Positions 1 to 12,600 of a stretch of DNA of 64,000 nt are shown here, piece by piece (positions within the stretch are counted from its first letter, which is position 1; each line of letters begins with the position of its first letter). This DNA comes from Lonicera japonica. Lineage: Eukaryota > Streptophyta > Magnoliopsida > Dipsacales > Caprifoliaceae. The position numbers and the translations under genes are program-made. Under the pieces are notes generated by a model. It was not told the origin of the DNA. It saw only the letters and a list, made by a program, of their open reading frames with translations, and made no database searches. Location of the stretch: assembly GCA_021464415.1 (NCBI GenBank), contig CM038470.1, positions 8,878,394 through 8,942,393 on the forward strand, written 5' to 3'.

Positions 1-1338
1 CATGTGTTTTGAGAGGAATGGTTTTACCCCCTACTTTTTCCTCTATCAGAAAAGTGTTTCCGGAATTTGTGCTTAGCAAACAAAGGAAATGAACTACTTT
101 TCTTTCACGAGTACTAAAATCCGTGAATCAAACGAGGTCTAGGTGTAACTTGAATCCATCTCTCTCTATATATTTATATATGAGCTAAGTTATAAAGAGG
201 AGTTCACTCACAGAAGTAGCTTATTTGGAGGGGTAAATGGATGAATTTATTTTTTTATTAAATGTGTAAATATGATCTATATAGTTATTAGATCACCCCA
301 TGAGACTTTCTAATAGGGGCTTTTTTTTAAAAGATAAATGCTCTTTCTATTAAAGAACACTCATTTGAATTAATTAGTTTAGAAGATAACTTTTTAATTA
401 AGGACAAAATATTAATAATTATATAATTTCAATTAATTAAATTGAATTCCAATACTATCATTCTTAAAGATAAATATAAGAAAATAAATATACAATTAAA
501 TTTAGAATTAAATAAATGAAAATAAAATTCATACCAATTCAAACACATATTACAAGAAATTTAAACAAAAAGATAACCACATAATCATTCAAAAAAAGTC
601 TAAGGATATAAATGTTTCAAACTAACCAGACATAATATGAGTCTGGAACTACAAATATGTCTAAATCACAATTTTTCTATAGTTGAAAGTAATCATATTA
701 AGTTACGTTATTCGAATTAATTTTTTAACAGACATATTAAGTTACGTTCTTTTAATTAATTTTCTGACAGACATATTATGCTGAATCTTTTCAATTTTCT
801 GTTAGACATATTAAGTTACATCTTTTTATTTTTTTGACAGACATATTAAGTGACATTTTTTCAATTTTCTATCAGACATAATATAAAATAGTGATGAACA
901 TTCAATCTTATATATAATATGTCTTGAAACAATTTATTATTTTTATATGTATGTGTTTATTAAGATAAAAATTTATAATCATATCTATCGAGTTGTGTCA
1001 TATTTACCTGTGTTAATTTATGTTAGGCTCGAAATAAATTGATCTCGTGTTCGTATTATCATGGCAAAAAAAATAAAATAAAAAAATAACCTAAAAATAC
1101 ATATTGACGCCCCTAAATTTTATATGGTACATAGTTGGCGGTGTTATTTCCCATTTAGATCCTTTTACGCCACGAAACAGACCGGTACAAATTTTGGCTT
1201 TTGTCTCTACATAAGATCTTAGTCAATAGTCACTCATTCACTCTCTTTGTCCACCACCACACCTTGTGAAAAACACAATCGCCTTCCGGTTCCAAGTAAG
1301 CGCAGAACCCTTCCAAATTCCGGCAGAGAGGGAAAGAG
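1..1338. other. Upstream region of aminotransferase gene A
   Basis: No coding gene is supported here. The stretch is AT-rich spacer and the probable promoter and 5' UTR of the gene starting at 1339. It holds a degenerate minisatellite (693-890, listed separately). No convincing TATA box could be assigned. Confidence 0.5.
693..890. repeat. Degenerate minisatellite, about 5-6 units of 35-40 bp
   Basis: A unit beginning AGACATATTAAGTTAC, followed by a T-rich and AATT-rich tail, recurs at about 35-40 bp spacing. Later units drift (ATTATGCTG, AAGTGACAT). It lies about 450-650 bp upstream of aminotransferase gene A and has no coding potential. Confidence 0.75.
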
Positions 1339-4300
1339 ATGGAGAATGGATCATCGAAGAAGAAATGGAGATTTAAAGCTAGCGAAGTGGTGAGCATGGC
1401 CTCTAAGATCTCCATTAGAGGTATTCTAATGATGATTATGGAAAATCTCAACGAAGCCGACACCAGGCCCACCATTCCCCTCGGCCATGGTGATCCCTCC
1501 GCTTTCCCCTGCTTCCGTACTACTCCTGTCGCGGAGGACGCCATCGCCGATGCTGTCCGCTCCGCAAAATTCAACTCCTATGCCCCTACCGTCGGTCTTC
1601 TTCCTGCTCGACAGTAATTTTTCATTTTATGCCCATTACTATTATTTTCCTTCTTGGCTATATTTGATAGAAACATGAAAAATGAAAAAAAAAAAAAATA
1701 AGTTGAGAGATGTACCGATATTAACTCTTACTTTTTGCTTTTTTCCATGACAAATCTCTTTTTAAGTGATGGTGGAGAAAATTTATCAGCAAAATATTAA
1801 AGGAGCATAGATGACATATACTCACCAAAATGAGTATGAGATGAATAATATTTCATCATATGCTTCAACTTATTTTTCATCTTCTCACTTAAATTAGTTA
1901 TTTTTATTTTCATTTTTCATGTTGTAAGGCTTCGTTTGATAATAATATATAAAATAGTATGATGAACTATGTATTTGTTGTGGGAAGTTTAAAAATAAGT
2001 TAGAGAAATGTGGTGAGACTATTGTCTTTTAATTTCTTTCATAGATATGAGATAAAGAGCACTCAATTTATTTTGAAGTAGTTGTTTTTGTTATCGTTTT
2101 CTATGTTAACATCAAACATAGCACTCAATTTATTTTTAAGTAGTTGTTTTTGTTATCGTTTTCTATGTTAACATCAAACATAGCCTAACAAGACAAAATT
2201 AGGATCCGGGTCATAATTTTTTTATTTATTTTTAATTAGGTCCTGCTAACCACTGATACTATGGTGTAATTTGAGGCATATACTGTCTAAATTCAGTGAC
2301 TTAGATAGTATCACAAATACTGTGCGAGGCAGTAAAGATTGTGGACCGCATCATTTTTCATCTTAGGACCGGATTATAAAAGCCTCCTCTAACAATTCTT
2401 AGTTTGTTTTAGTTTCAATTGAATCAGTTATACAGGGAAACTAAGGTGTAATTGACTTTTTCCTTATGAGCTTAGTGCGGTGGAAGCATTTGTTTTCTAT
2501 TCTTGAGTATAGCACCTTCTTACATAATGTATACCTAATATGTTTGTGTTGCTTTTTTTTTTTTTGCATTTTACATATATAATAATGTAAATAATATGTT
2601 TGTGGCGCTTTTTTTTTTGTTCTGTTGGAAGTTTTCTAATTAGTTTATGCGATGATACAGGACTTGTTATTTAAATGTGAAGTCTTTCTTATACGCATAA
2701 AGTATGTACAAGATTTCTGCAGTTTTAATGTTAGTGATTGAGATCAAGATGACTTGTTATTTTTCCCTTCCCAAAAGATTCAGCTTGCCACTAGTTATTT
2801 GGCCAAATAGTATGTTTATGATTCGATTCTCGCTTAACGTTTTGCCACTTTCCCCAAAATATCCTCAAGGCACAAATAATTTTCTATTGAGGTCAAGATA
2901 CTGATTACTCATTTTGGTCTATCCTCCCTAATAAATGTCATCAATGCTCAACCACTCATTAGTCTATCTCTCGTAGGTTCCGGTGCAGATGTGTGGTTTA
3001 AAAAATTTGAGCTACAACTTTTAGGATTTTTTTTGGCTACATATCATTTCTCAATGTCATAATGTGGTTTAGCTTGGTATAGTTTTTGAGAACATTTTTT
3101 TTAGCTTTTAGTTGTGTTTGACTAACTTCAAAATTTAGTTTGGATAGTTGGTCATACCTAACATCATAAATCATATTAACGGGTAGTATTGCATTATGCA
3201 TGAGTAGTGTTGTAGGCTTGGGTAATTGTTATAGGAACTAGTCTCAGGGCTAATGCGAGGATTTTTTATGAGTGGGTCAAACTACAAAAGTATATAGTAC
3301 ATTGTCCAAGAAAGCATATGATTAGTGGGTTGACTTTTATCTTTAGGTGTGGGTAACCTCGGTTTTTTTCTTAAGATTTTTTATGCAGAAAGTAGAAGGG
3401 GTTACTCTTTACCTTCTTGTCAAAGATCTTATAAAAACATAGCTTGTGCATCTCATGAAAATGACTATCATGTTTTCTCAGTGCACCAAAGCATATTTTC
3501 TCACATGGAATTTAAAAAATACACGTTTGATGAAAGATTTTAATTCGTGTGCTTTTCCAATGAATTTCTTGCAATTTTCTTTGGATATTGCAATTGTGAC
3601 TTGCACCTCCCAAGAAATTCCTAACAAAAATTGAACTTTGGGATGAAGAAATCATTGAAGCGCTTACTCATGGGTTATGGACTATTCCTCGCTCATTCAA
3701 ATTCATAACTGCATATTTTCTAAATAGGGCCATAGCAGAATACCTTTCTCCTGATCTCCCACAAAAGTTATCACCAGATGATATTTACTTGACAATTGGA
3801 TGCACACAAGCTATTGAAATCATATTAACGGTCCTTGCTCGCCCCAAAGCCAACATTCTATTTCCAAGACCAGGCTTCCCATTCTATGAAGCTCGTGCTG
3901 CATATGACAGCCTTGAAGTTCGTCACTTTGATCTTCTTCCAGAGAAGGGTTGGGAAGTTGATCTTGGTGCAGTTGAAGCTCTTGCTGATGAGAATACAGT
4001 AGCTATGGTTATTATTAATCCCGGAAATCCTTGTGGGAATGTTTTTACAAAGGAGCATCTAAAGAAGGTAATAGCTTAAATTTTGTGGGGTGAGAAATGC
4101 GTATGCTTTTGTCATACATGTCTTTGTGTAAAATGTTTATTGGTTGGTGTTGGTTTGATTCTTAGGTTGCAGAGACTGCAAGAAAGCTTGGGATATTAGT
4201 GATTGCCGATGAAGTATATGATCATCTTACATTTGGGAGTAACCCTTTTGTGCCAATGGGTGTCTTTGGATCAATTACGCCAATTATAACAGTTGGGTCT

Positions 4301-6464
4301 ATATCCAAGAGGTGGATTGTTCCTGGTTGGCGACTAGGTTGGCTGGTCACAAATGACCCCAACGGCATCCTTAAAGAATATGGGGTTCTCTCTCTCTCTG
4401 TCTCTCTCCCTCGCACACACACACCCCCCACACACAAAAAAAATAAAAAATCACAGGCAGTCATGCATTGATGGTTTCCGCGATTTTGTGTACGCCATTT
4501 AACGACCTCAGTTCCCTTTCTTTTCCTTTTCAAGTGGATTTTAACTTTCATAAAATGTTTAAAGAATCAAATTCAAGGGGGTTGGTGTGTAAAAACACCA
4601 CCATGTTCTGTACAATATTTTTAATTATGACATCAGTTTTCTTCAAAAAAAATCCTGATACCCACTACCCAGTGGCCTTTCTTTATGCTGGAGTGGATTT
4701 CCTTTTTCCCAAAAACTATAAGAAGTTGCTTGATGTCACCTTAATAAATTAAATAAATGAGCATGAAAAATGTTTCTTCGTGATAAAGGTACTTGTTTCG
4801 AATTAAGGTAGCAAGCACAATGGTGGGATGCAGAATGCCAAGAGTGAGTTCTGTGTATGGCACTTCTTACCTTACCATACCTTTTTTTTTTGGATAAAGG
4901 AAAACCAGCAAAACCGGGCAGAATTACCTTAGTTGGATGCTTGCATAAAAAGCATTTACTTGCTTCTGATTTATTTGTTCTAATCCATTGTATTTGCTCA
5001 AACAATTTTGAGAATTGATTTGACGCTATTATGTTAATTCGCTCGAAATTTATGTGGTGTTTTATTTCTTTCAGATTGTTGATTGCATCAAGGGTTTTCT
5101 GAATATTTCCTCTGACCCGGCAACCTTCATTCAGGTTCTTGACTCTGTGCATCTGTGGAATAATATTCTAAAAAACATTAAAATACTAATTTTATTTCTC
5201 TGATTCTCTTGATGGTCAAGTAAAATCAATGTGATACTGCACAAACATCAAACTTGTTTCATTGTGGTTCGCTTTTCCAGCTATCATTAGTAATGAAAAG
5301 TACATTTCCCGTATGATCTTGCTTTTCTTATGGAATATGATATTAAATATTCTTGTATCATCAGGCAGCAGTTCCTCAGATCCTTGGGGAAACAAAACCC
5401 GAATTCTTCTCAAAAATTGTTAAAATACTGAGAGAATCTGCAGACATTTGTTACGATAGAATTAAAGAGATTCCTTGCTTAACATGCCCGAGCAAACCGG
5501 AAGGATCTATGTTTGTGATGGTAAGAACATAAAACAACTAACACTGTTTAGTAAATTTAAAATAAAAAAACCGGAGTCGTCAAATGCTCGTCTATTACAT
5601 TAAATGTACCTTATAGTCGACTGTATATTGTAGGTGAAACTCAATCTGTCCAAACTAGAGGATATCGCCGATGATGTGGATTTCTGTTGCAAGCTTGCTA
5701 AGGAGGAATCTGTGATAATTCTGCCAGGTAAAAAATGAGAAAATTTATTTTCTGAGCCATTTGTGTCTTAGGACAATTAGCCAAGCTTGATACGAACACC
5801 ATTTCATAAAATTCTGTGTAAAAAGTTAATCTTAGCTCGATAAAGCTACTTTACAAGTTTGAACTTTAGTACATTCACCACTCAACTTATATTACAGCTT
5901 GAGTTGAGCTCAATGTGAGAAAGAAATGTTCAGCGAAGGGGGAACTACACTAGTGCTTAGTAATGCTTAGGTGGTCTAGGTGCTAGGTGTTTGATTTTTG
6001 TTTATTTACATGTATTATATATAAAGTTACCGAAAATAAACCACCTTGAGAATGCACAAAAGTTCTTCAACCAAACATTTCTCATAAGTCAGGACACAAA
6101 ACAAAATAATTTTGAAGAAAGAGTGAAAAAATTCGCCTACGCAAGGCACCCCATAACCCCATCTACACCAACCTTTTATGGCACTGGTTGAGCTCGAGTG
6201 AAGTTAATCTGGCTCAAACAGGGATTGTTTAAGCTCGGACTCAATTGAGTTCTAACAAATAATGTTTGGACTGCTGGAGTCATTTTCATCCTTGAGAAAA
6301 TTATCACTCTTTACAACTATTTGTTTTTATGTGGGCTTGTGTCAGGTGTGGCTGTAGGACTTAGGAACTGGCTGCGAGTAACTTTTGCAATTGACCCCTC
6401 CTCGCTCAAAGATGGCCTTGGGAGATTGGAGGCTTTCTGTGAACGGCATGCCAAGAAACTGTAA
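1339..6464 (+). CDS. Tyrosine aminotransferase / SUR1-like PLP enzyme, gene A (7 exons, 420 aa)
   Basis: Exons 1339-1613, 3728-4067, 4166-4384, 5075-5134, 5365-5520, 5634-5727 and 6346-6464 join in frame to 420 residues, the usual length for plant TATs. It is a fold-type I class I/II aminotransferase that transfers amino groups from an aromatic or related amino acid to a 2-oxo acid. Visible landmarks are Tyr81 in SYAPTVG (AspAT Tyr70 equivalent), GCTQAIE at 116-122, NPGNPCGN with Asn192, DEVY with Asp220 and Tyr223 at the pyridine ring, Schiff-base Lys253 in [12 protein letters not shown], and Arg392 in [10 protein letters not shown] for the substrate carboxylate. There is no obvious transit peptide, so it is probably cytosolic. 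A tandem paralogue with the same exon lengths follows at 9620. The family includes TAT, nicotianamine aminotransferase-like proteins and the C-S lyase SUR1, so the substrate cannot be fixed from sequence. A possible polyadenylation signal, AATAAA, lies near 6590. Confidence 0.93.
1928..2185. mobile_element. Harbinger-type MITE in intron 1 of gene A
   Basis: The ends are GGCTTCGTTTGAT on the left and, read inward from the right, GGCTATGTTTGATG. The element is flanked by TAA on both sides (1925-1927 and 2186-2188), the target duplication typical of PIF/Harbinger. It contains no ORF. The right half is a duplicated 62-bp unit (2058-2181). Confidence 0.65.
2058..2181. repeat. 62-bp tandem repeat, two copies
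   Basis: Two units begin AGCACTCAATTTATTTT at 2058 and 2120 and differ at only one or two bases. The expansion lies inside the MITE of intron 1. Confidence 0.9.
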
Positions 6465-6876
6465 AGAGTCGTTATAAGAAGAATCCAAATTCCTAGATTT
6501 ATGTGAAGAGGATGATTTACAGTGAAAGAAATGGTGGTGATCAGCAACGTCGTGTTGGATCTGCCCTTTTATGTTTAAATATTTGATCAAATAAATGTGC
6601 TCCGTTGTTCAATAATCTCCTTCAGCATTAAGAGGAAAGTGTTGTGACCAGAATAAGCACAGTGTAGTCATGGTGGTTTGGTGATCAACAACGTCGTGTT
6701 GGATCGCAAAATTCGCTTGTAATTTCTATGGAATATTGCTAGTTTTTACTTTCACTAAAACTGATAGTAATGGTGTTACTGTATCAAATGTGCTTCAGCT
6801 TCGTCTTATTATGTTGATGTTTCTCACCTCTTGTTTGGTGTTTGATTTATTAATTCATCCTATTATTGAGATTTTC

Positions 6877-7303
6877 GGTCCGTATGAATTGAGGGAATGG
6901 GAAGGAAAGGAAAGGAAAAAAGGAAGAGGGATTGCATTTCATTCATTTGGATAGATTTATAAGAGGGAGTGGAGAGGAAACGGAGGGATTGGGAGGGAAT
7001 GCCAATCCCCTCCTTTATTTTGTTTCCTTTTAATATTGGGAGGATTGAGAGGGAAAGTAAAAAATTTTAATGATTTTTTCACGTTATTTTAAATTTAATC
7101 CTAATTTGTTAATAATATATTAAATCACATTCTTTTCATTTCTTCTTTCTATCCAAATAAGATTTATTTTTATTCCATTCTTTTTCATTTTTAATTATCC
7201 AAACAACAATAAAATTAAACTCAATCATTTCCATTCTATACCATTCATTCTTCTCTTAATTAACTATTTTCTTTTCATCTATCATCTTTAATCCAAACGA
7301 ACT
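6877..7303. mobile_element. Probable MITE remnant downstream of gene A
   Basis: The left end GGTCCGTATGAATTGAGGG resembles the inverted right end AGTTCGTTTGGATTAAAG. The interior is G/A-rich on the left and C/T-rich on the right, consistent with long imperfect subterminal inverted repeats. I found no clean target-site duplication. Confidence 0.4.
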
Positions 7304-8091
7304 GTTTATATGCAAATTATTTATGAGGAGAGTAAATTTTTTTGAGAAATATTAAAGCTCGAATAGAAGACCCAATCATATATGACTTCTTGTCAAAATC
7401 CTTATCTCCACCTAATTGAGCTGCGTATCACAACCCTCAAATAGTTAAAAGTCATAGAGGTTAACTCTAGTTGTAGCAAAACTTCTATCAGGGTGCATTT
7501 AGTTACACATTCTTAAAATTTTTATTTTTTAAAATTCTAATGTCATAGAATTGCAATTCTTAGAATTGTAATATTATTGTTTAAATTGTTTATAGTTTTC
7601 ATCTTGAATTTTATTGTAATTCCAAATGAGTTTGTTTGGCTAATTTCTAGAATTTATTTAAAATTTCAAAGAGACAATGAGTTTATAAAATTTACGCCAC
7701 CATCGTCCACTACCAGAGCTCCGGCTAACTCACCAGAGTTATAATAATAGGTAGCGGCATTGGATGATAGTTGCAGCAAAAGGTAGTGGTAACCTTTTCA
7801 ATATATATACTGTACATATATAATATAATGTTATGTTATTGTCAAAACAATTATAACTATTGTCAATGTAATATACAACTTTTGATGCATATAGTACAAC
7901 TTTTGAAAGTGATACTTTATTCTCACAAAGATAAAATTGTTTTGGCGATAGGAATATTCATAATATATATATACAAACATGTATAATATATAATATACAG
8001 TTCATATATATGTGGAAAATTTCAGTACCACTATTTAAGGACCATAATTACGGATTAGGCCATTTGACATGCTTCTCAATATAATTTTTTA

Positions 8092-8148
8092 ATGAAATTT
8101 GGTGGAGATGTTCTTTATCGTGTGTAGAGCATCTCCACCAAATTTCAT
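8092..8148. repeat. Perfect 19-bp inverted repeat (hairpin)
   Basis: Arms 8092-8110 (ATGAAATTTGGTGGAGATG) and 8130-8148 are exact reverse complements around a 19-nt loop. The arm contains CATCTCCACC, similar to a motif common at plant MITE ends, so this may be a small foldback element. Confidence 0.85.
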
Positions 8149-8989
8149 CAAAAAAATCAACCGGAAAGTAGGTTAACTACAAAATTGAAAAATATTTGTC
8201 CAAAAATAGATATATAAAAAAATTTTTCAATTTGTCCAAAAATAGATATATATAACATTTAATATTTTTCATATTCTTATTTTTTATTTTAGGGTAAAGG
8301 GGGTATGGGGAGGGTTTTTTTTTTTTTTTTTTTTTTTGGGGGTGGGGGTTGTAGGAATTACGGTACGTGCAGTAACTTGAATTGAGGGTGGGATGGGTAG
8401 TGGTGATTGATAATGAGTTTTTTCTTTTAAAATTTAATGAGAATTGGAAAACTCTATTCTATGTATAAAATTCAACCCTTTAAAATTGATAGTATTAAAA
8501 TTCTAAAATCATGACCTTCTAGTCCATTCAAATAATAGAATTTTAAAACCATGCCTTAATTCCAATTTTATAGCATAAAATTGAGGTTGCAAAACACATA
8601 TTTAGTACATTCACTTAGTGAGTTCTAATCCTCCATATCATTGGTCGTATTAAAAAAAATCACTAATTGACTTCATGTTTTTTAAATTTACAAGGTAAAT
8701 TGTTAGTTTGAAAAACAAAAAATCACTTTTAGTTTTATAATGTTAATAATTTTATTTATTCCATGGTTAAATAGGTATAATTTAAATTTTTGAAATTTTC
8801 TTTTCATCTTTAATATAAAATAATTTTATTTTTACTTTTAATAATATTTGATTTCACTTTCACTTTTCATTAGATGTTTACTAAGTAAGAGTTATTTAAT
8901 GCTTGAGCCTGAATAAGAAGTTTTTTCTATTTGATTTACAAGAGAAACACTCTTAACACTAGGCTATTAAGAAATAAGAACCGAACCAG

Positions 8990-9165
8990 CCATATAAAGT
9001 CTCGGCTCGATTAATCCAAGCGTGCCCCCATACCCGCCAAGCATCGGTGATAGGACTAACTCAAGACTCGATTTTCAGGATGAGTTGAACCGCTGACCTT
9101 TATATATATGTTGAAAAGGTCCCAAAGCTCACACTCTCCTGACCAGTCACACTACGCCCTGGGGC
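8990..9165 (-). mobile_element. Probable tRNA-derived SINE fragment
   Basis: On the minus strand, starting near 9165, a box A-like segment (GGGCGTAGTGTGACTGG) is followed by a box B-like GGTTCAACTCA after GGTCAGC. That is the layout of a Pol III promoter in tRNA-derived SINEs. Neither a target-site duplication nor a poly(A) tail was assigned, so the boundaries are approximate. Confidence 0.45.
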
Positions 9166-9619
9166 TTGAGGAAGGACTTCACCTTTTATATAGATTTTTT
9201 TTTTGGATTACTAGTTCTAATTCATGATTAGATTAATAAAATACGAATTCATGATTAAATTAATTAAATATGAATTCAATTATTGGCTTTTCTATTAGGA
9301 GGTGAGTGGTGAGCTAGTCGTGAAACCTGCTATGCTAGAGATGATGTTGAGAAGTATACAATACCTGTGAATCGGACCAAAGGAAAACGGAGATGAGCGA
9401 CTCTTGCACCTTCACTATTTACCTGAACTGGATACCCATCATCTTCATCTTCATCTTCTTGAGCAACCAACCGATATATTGAAGAAGAATATTCTCTCTG
9501 TATATATATATATATATTTATCCGTCAAAGTATCAGCTAGTTGGTATACTCTCGTCTTCCTTTGCTCTTGATTACATCCTAAAATAGCCCCCAAAACCTC
9601 TTTGTGTTCTACAATCCAG

Positions 9620-12600
9620 ATGGAGAAGAATGGAGTGAAAAGTTGGAATTTCAAAGGTCACGAGGATTTGATCACTGCATCCCAATTTTCTATTAAAGGG
9701 GTTGTCAACAAATTGAAGCAAAATTTGAATCCAAGTGATGATCAAAGTAGGCCTGTTATTTCTCTGGGCCACGGAGATCCCTCCTTTTTTTCTTGTTTCC
9801 CTCATTCTGCCCAAGATGCTGTGCTTCACTCCCTCCGATCTGCTCAATTTCGTGGCTTCCCCCAACATTCTGGGGTTCTTCAAGCTAGGAGGTACATAAT
9901 TTATGATAGTGAGAATTACTATAGATTACCTTCTCAGTTAAACTCACATTTCTAGTGTAATTGATTGGTTCATTAAATTAAAAGTCTAGTCTATAGGACT
10001 AATAGGAGTTGAAGGATGGATCAGTTTGGTTGTAATGGGAACGATGATCACACGAACAACAATGCCATGTCTGCAATGGGTACACAAAAAGTTACTGCAT
10101 GTAATGATGTGTCTCAATATTAAATATTTGAACTGCTTATTGGTAAGCCTTAGTTCTTAGACCAATCAAATGCATTTTGTGTATTATTTGTATGTCTAGC
10201 TTGAGCTAGTATGACCAGAGCTGAGTGAGCCCATGATTGTTGGCCATATTTACTTCTCAAATCTTGCCTGGCTAGGGCTGGTGCGACCTGAACTGGTCTT
10301 ATGAATGTTGCTCCTTAGTTGACTAATTTGGCGATGGCCCAAGTTTGTTGATCTTCTCGCCCACCTTCACTTGATAATTTGCATCTTTCAGGGGGGTGCC
10401 TTAAGGTAAGCACCCTTGCTGCAGAAGGGTATGTTCCTGTTTTAGGTCATTTTGATGAAAAACACTTGGAGATCCGACAAAAAAGTTCAAAACCATCGTA
10501 ACATTGCCTTTTTTTGAAATTTCTTGGTTGCGAATAAGTTAGTGATGTGCGACGAAAATCCTCAGAGGGAAAAAAGAATTGATAACTAGTAACTTGCATT
10601 TTTTAACCTCTTTGACCAGTATAAGGGAAAAGTAAATTGTGTAATACTGATACATGTCAAAACATGCTGAGCTAAATGATGCACTGAATTTGAGATATAT
10701 CCCTTCAAATTAAATATTTAAAATTATTTTGTATCAGGTCTGTTGCAGAATATCTCTCTCGCGATCTTCCAAATAATTTATCATCCAATGATGTTTATTT
10801 GACAGCCGGTGCCAAGCAAGCAATTGAGGTTGTGTTAGCAGTTCTTGCTCGCCCCGGTGCCAATATTTTGCTTCCTAGGCCAGGATACCCAATGTACGAA
10901 GCTCATGCTACATTTAGCCATCTTGAAGTTCACCACTTTGATATTCTCCCTGAAAAGGGTTGGGAGACTGATCTCAATGGCTTAGAGGCCCTCGCTGATG
11001 ATAATACTGTCGCTATGGTTCTTGTCAACCCTGGGAATCCATGCGGGAATGTTTTTACTTATGATCATTTGCAGCAGGTGGGTGAAACTATTAGGGAATC
11101 TATCATTCTTTTTCGTTACGTCTGAAATTAGGACTCTTGTTTCGAAAATTCGACTGAAATGAACGTGGTATCCCAAGGTTAACCTGTTTTGCTTTTAAGG
11201 CGGTGTTTGTTTCCTTGTATGAATCTGAATATTGATCTGAAGTGCAAAGACTGAATCTGAAAAACTCGTTTGTTTACTTTTTGAATGTCACATCTGAATA
11301 GGTGTTATTTGAATATGAAGTTGATCCTTTTATTGTTTTAATCTTATTAAGGTTGCTGAGACGGCCAAAAAGCTTGGGATATTGGTGATTGCAGATGAAG
11401 TTTATGGCCACCTGGCCTTTGGGGTTAACCCATTTGTGCAAATGGGAGTGTTTGGATCAATTGTGCCTGTTCTTACACTCGGATCTTTATCAAAGAGATG
11501 GATGGTACCTGGTTGGAGACTTGGTTGGATCGCATTAAGTGATCCGAGTGGCATCCTTGAAAAATATGGGGTTTCTTCTCATCTCCCACTTTCCTTTTGT
11601 GCCCTGTCTATGTAATATGTTGATTCTAATTAAGTCTCACTTTGACAATCTACACTTTTTAAAGAAACACTAATTTCAACCTAATTAATGATGAAGGAAA
11701 AAAATTGATTTGCTTTCATGAGATACGAATATACGATACATTTGATTATGTTCTGAAAAGGACTTGTAATTTGAGACCTCCTGAAAAGGAAACTGCAACT
11801 GAAAATTAATATGCACTTTTAAGTTTTTCTTATTTTACATTTGTTGACATTTCTGTTCGCTTATTGTATCAGATTGTTGAGTGCATCAAGAGCTATCTTA
11901 GCATCACATCCTATCCTGCAACATTCATTCAGGTATCTAGTACAGCATGCTTCTTCTGGATTCTTGGGGACAATGTTATCATAAATTTGGTTATTCTATT
12001 TTTTAATTTGTCCATATGATAGTATCATCAACTAAGTTAAGTTTGTGTGGTTAGGTCTGTTTGGTCGAAATACTTTTCGGCTAGGTGAAAGTTAAAATGG
12101 TGAAAAGTACTTTCACCTATTTCAAGTATTTTTTTTGTCATATATAATTACAAGAATATTTACTGTAGTCGTACAATTTTTAAACAAATACAGTGATCAG
12201 AAGTTAAAGCCTAATGGGTGGAAGTAGATTCGCCTTTTACCCATGTGAAGCTAATAATAATAATGTGATTTAGGGTGCAGTTCCACAGATTCTTGAGAAA
12301 ACAACAGAGGATTTCTATTCCAAGACTATCCATCTACTGAGAGAAGCTGCAGATATTTGCTATGACAAACTCGAGCAGATTCCTTGCATTAGTTGCCCCC
12401 ACAAACCAGAAGGATCCCTGTTTGTAATGGTAACAACGCTAAAAATGTTGAGAATTTTCGTTCTTTAAAATAATTAAGTCAAAAGATATTTTATGATAAC
12501 TAGTGCTTATTGCAGGTGAAGCTAGATCTTTCGTTATTGGAAGATATCAACGACGATATGGAATTCTGCATTGAACTTGCTAAAGAGGAATCAGTTATTA

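Larger units (their letters stand above)
6465..9619. other. Spacer between the two aminotransferase genes
   Basis: No gene is supported. The spacer holds the 3' end of gene A, a probable MITE (6877-7303), AT-rich low-complexity DNA, a perfect hairpin (8092-8148), a long T-run followed by G-rich sequence near 8306-8350, and a SINE-like segment (about 8990-9165). An AT dinucleotide run near 9500-9520 lies just before gene B and could serve as a TATA region. Confidence 0.5.

Noticed and set aside
1230..1574. Minus-strand open frame of 114 codons opposite aminotransferase A exon 1
   Set aside because: Shadow of the coding exon on the other strand.
7490..8620. Possible 1.1-kb element starting GGGTGCATTTAGTTACAC
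   Set aside because: The proposed right end does not match well and no target-site duplication was found.
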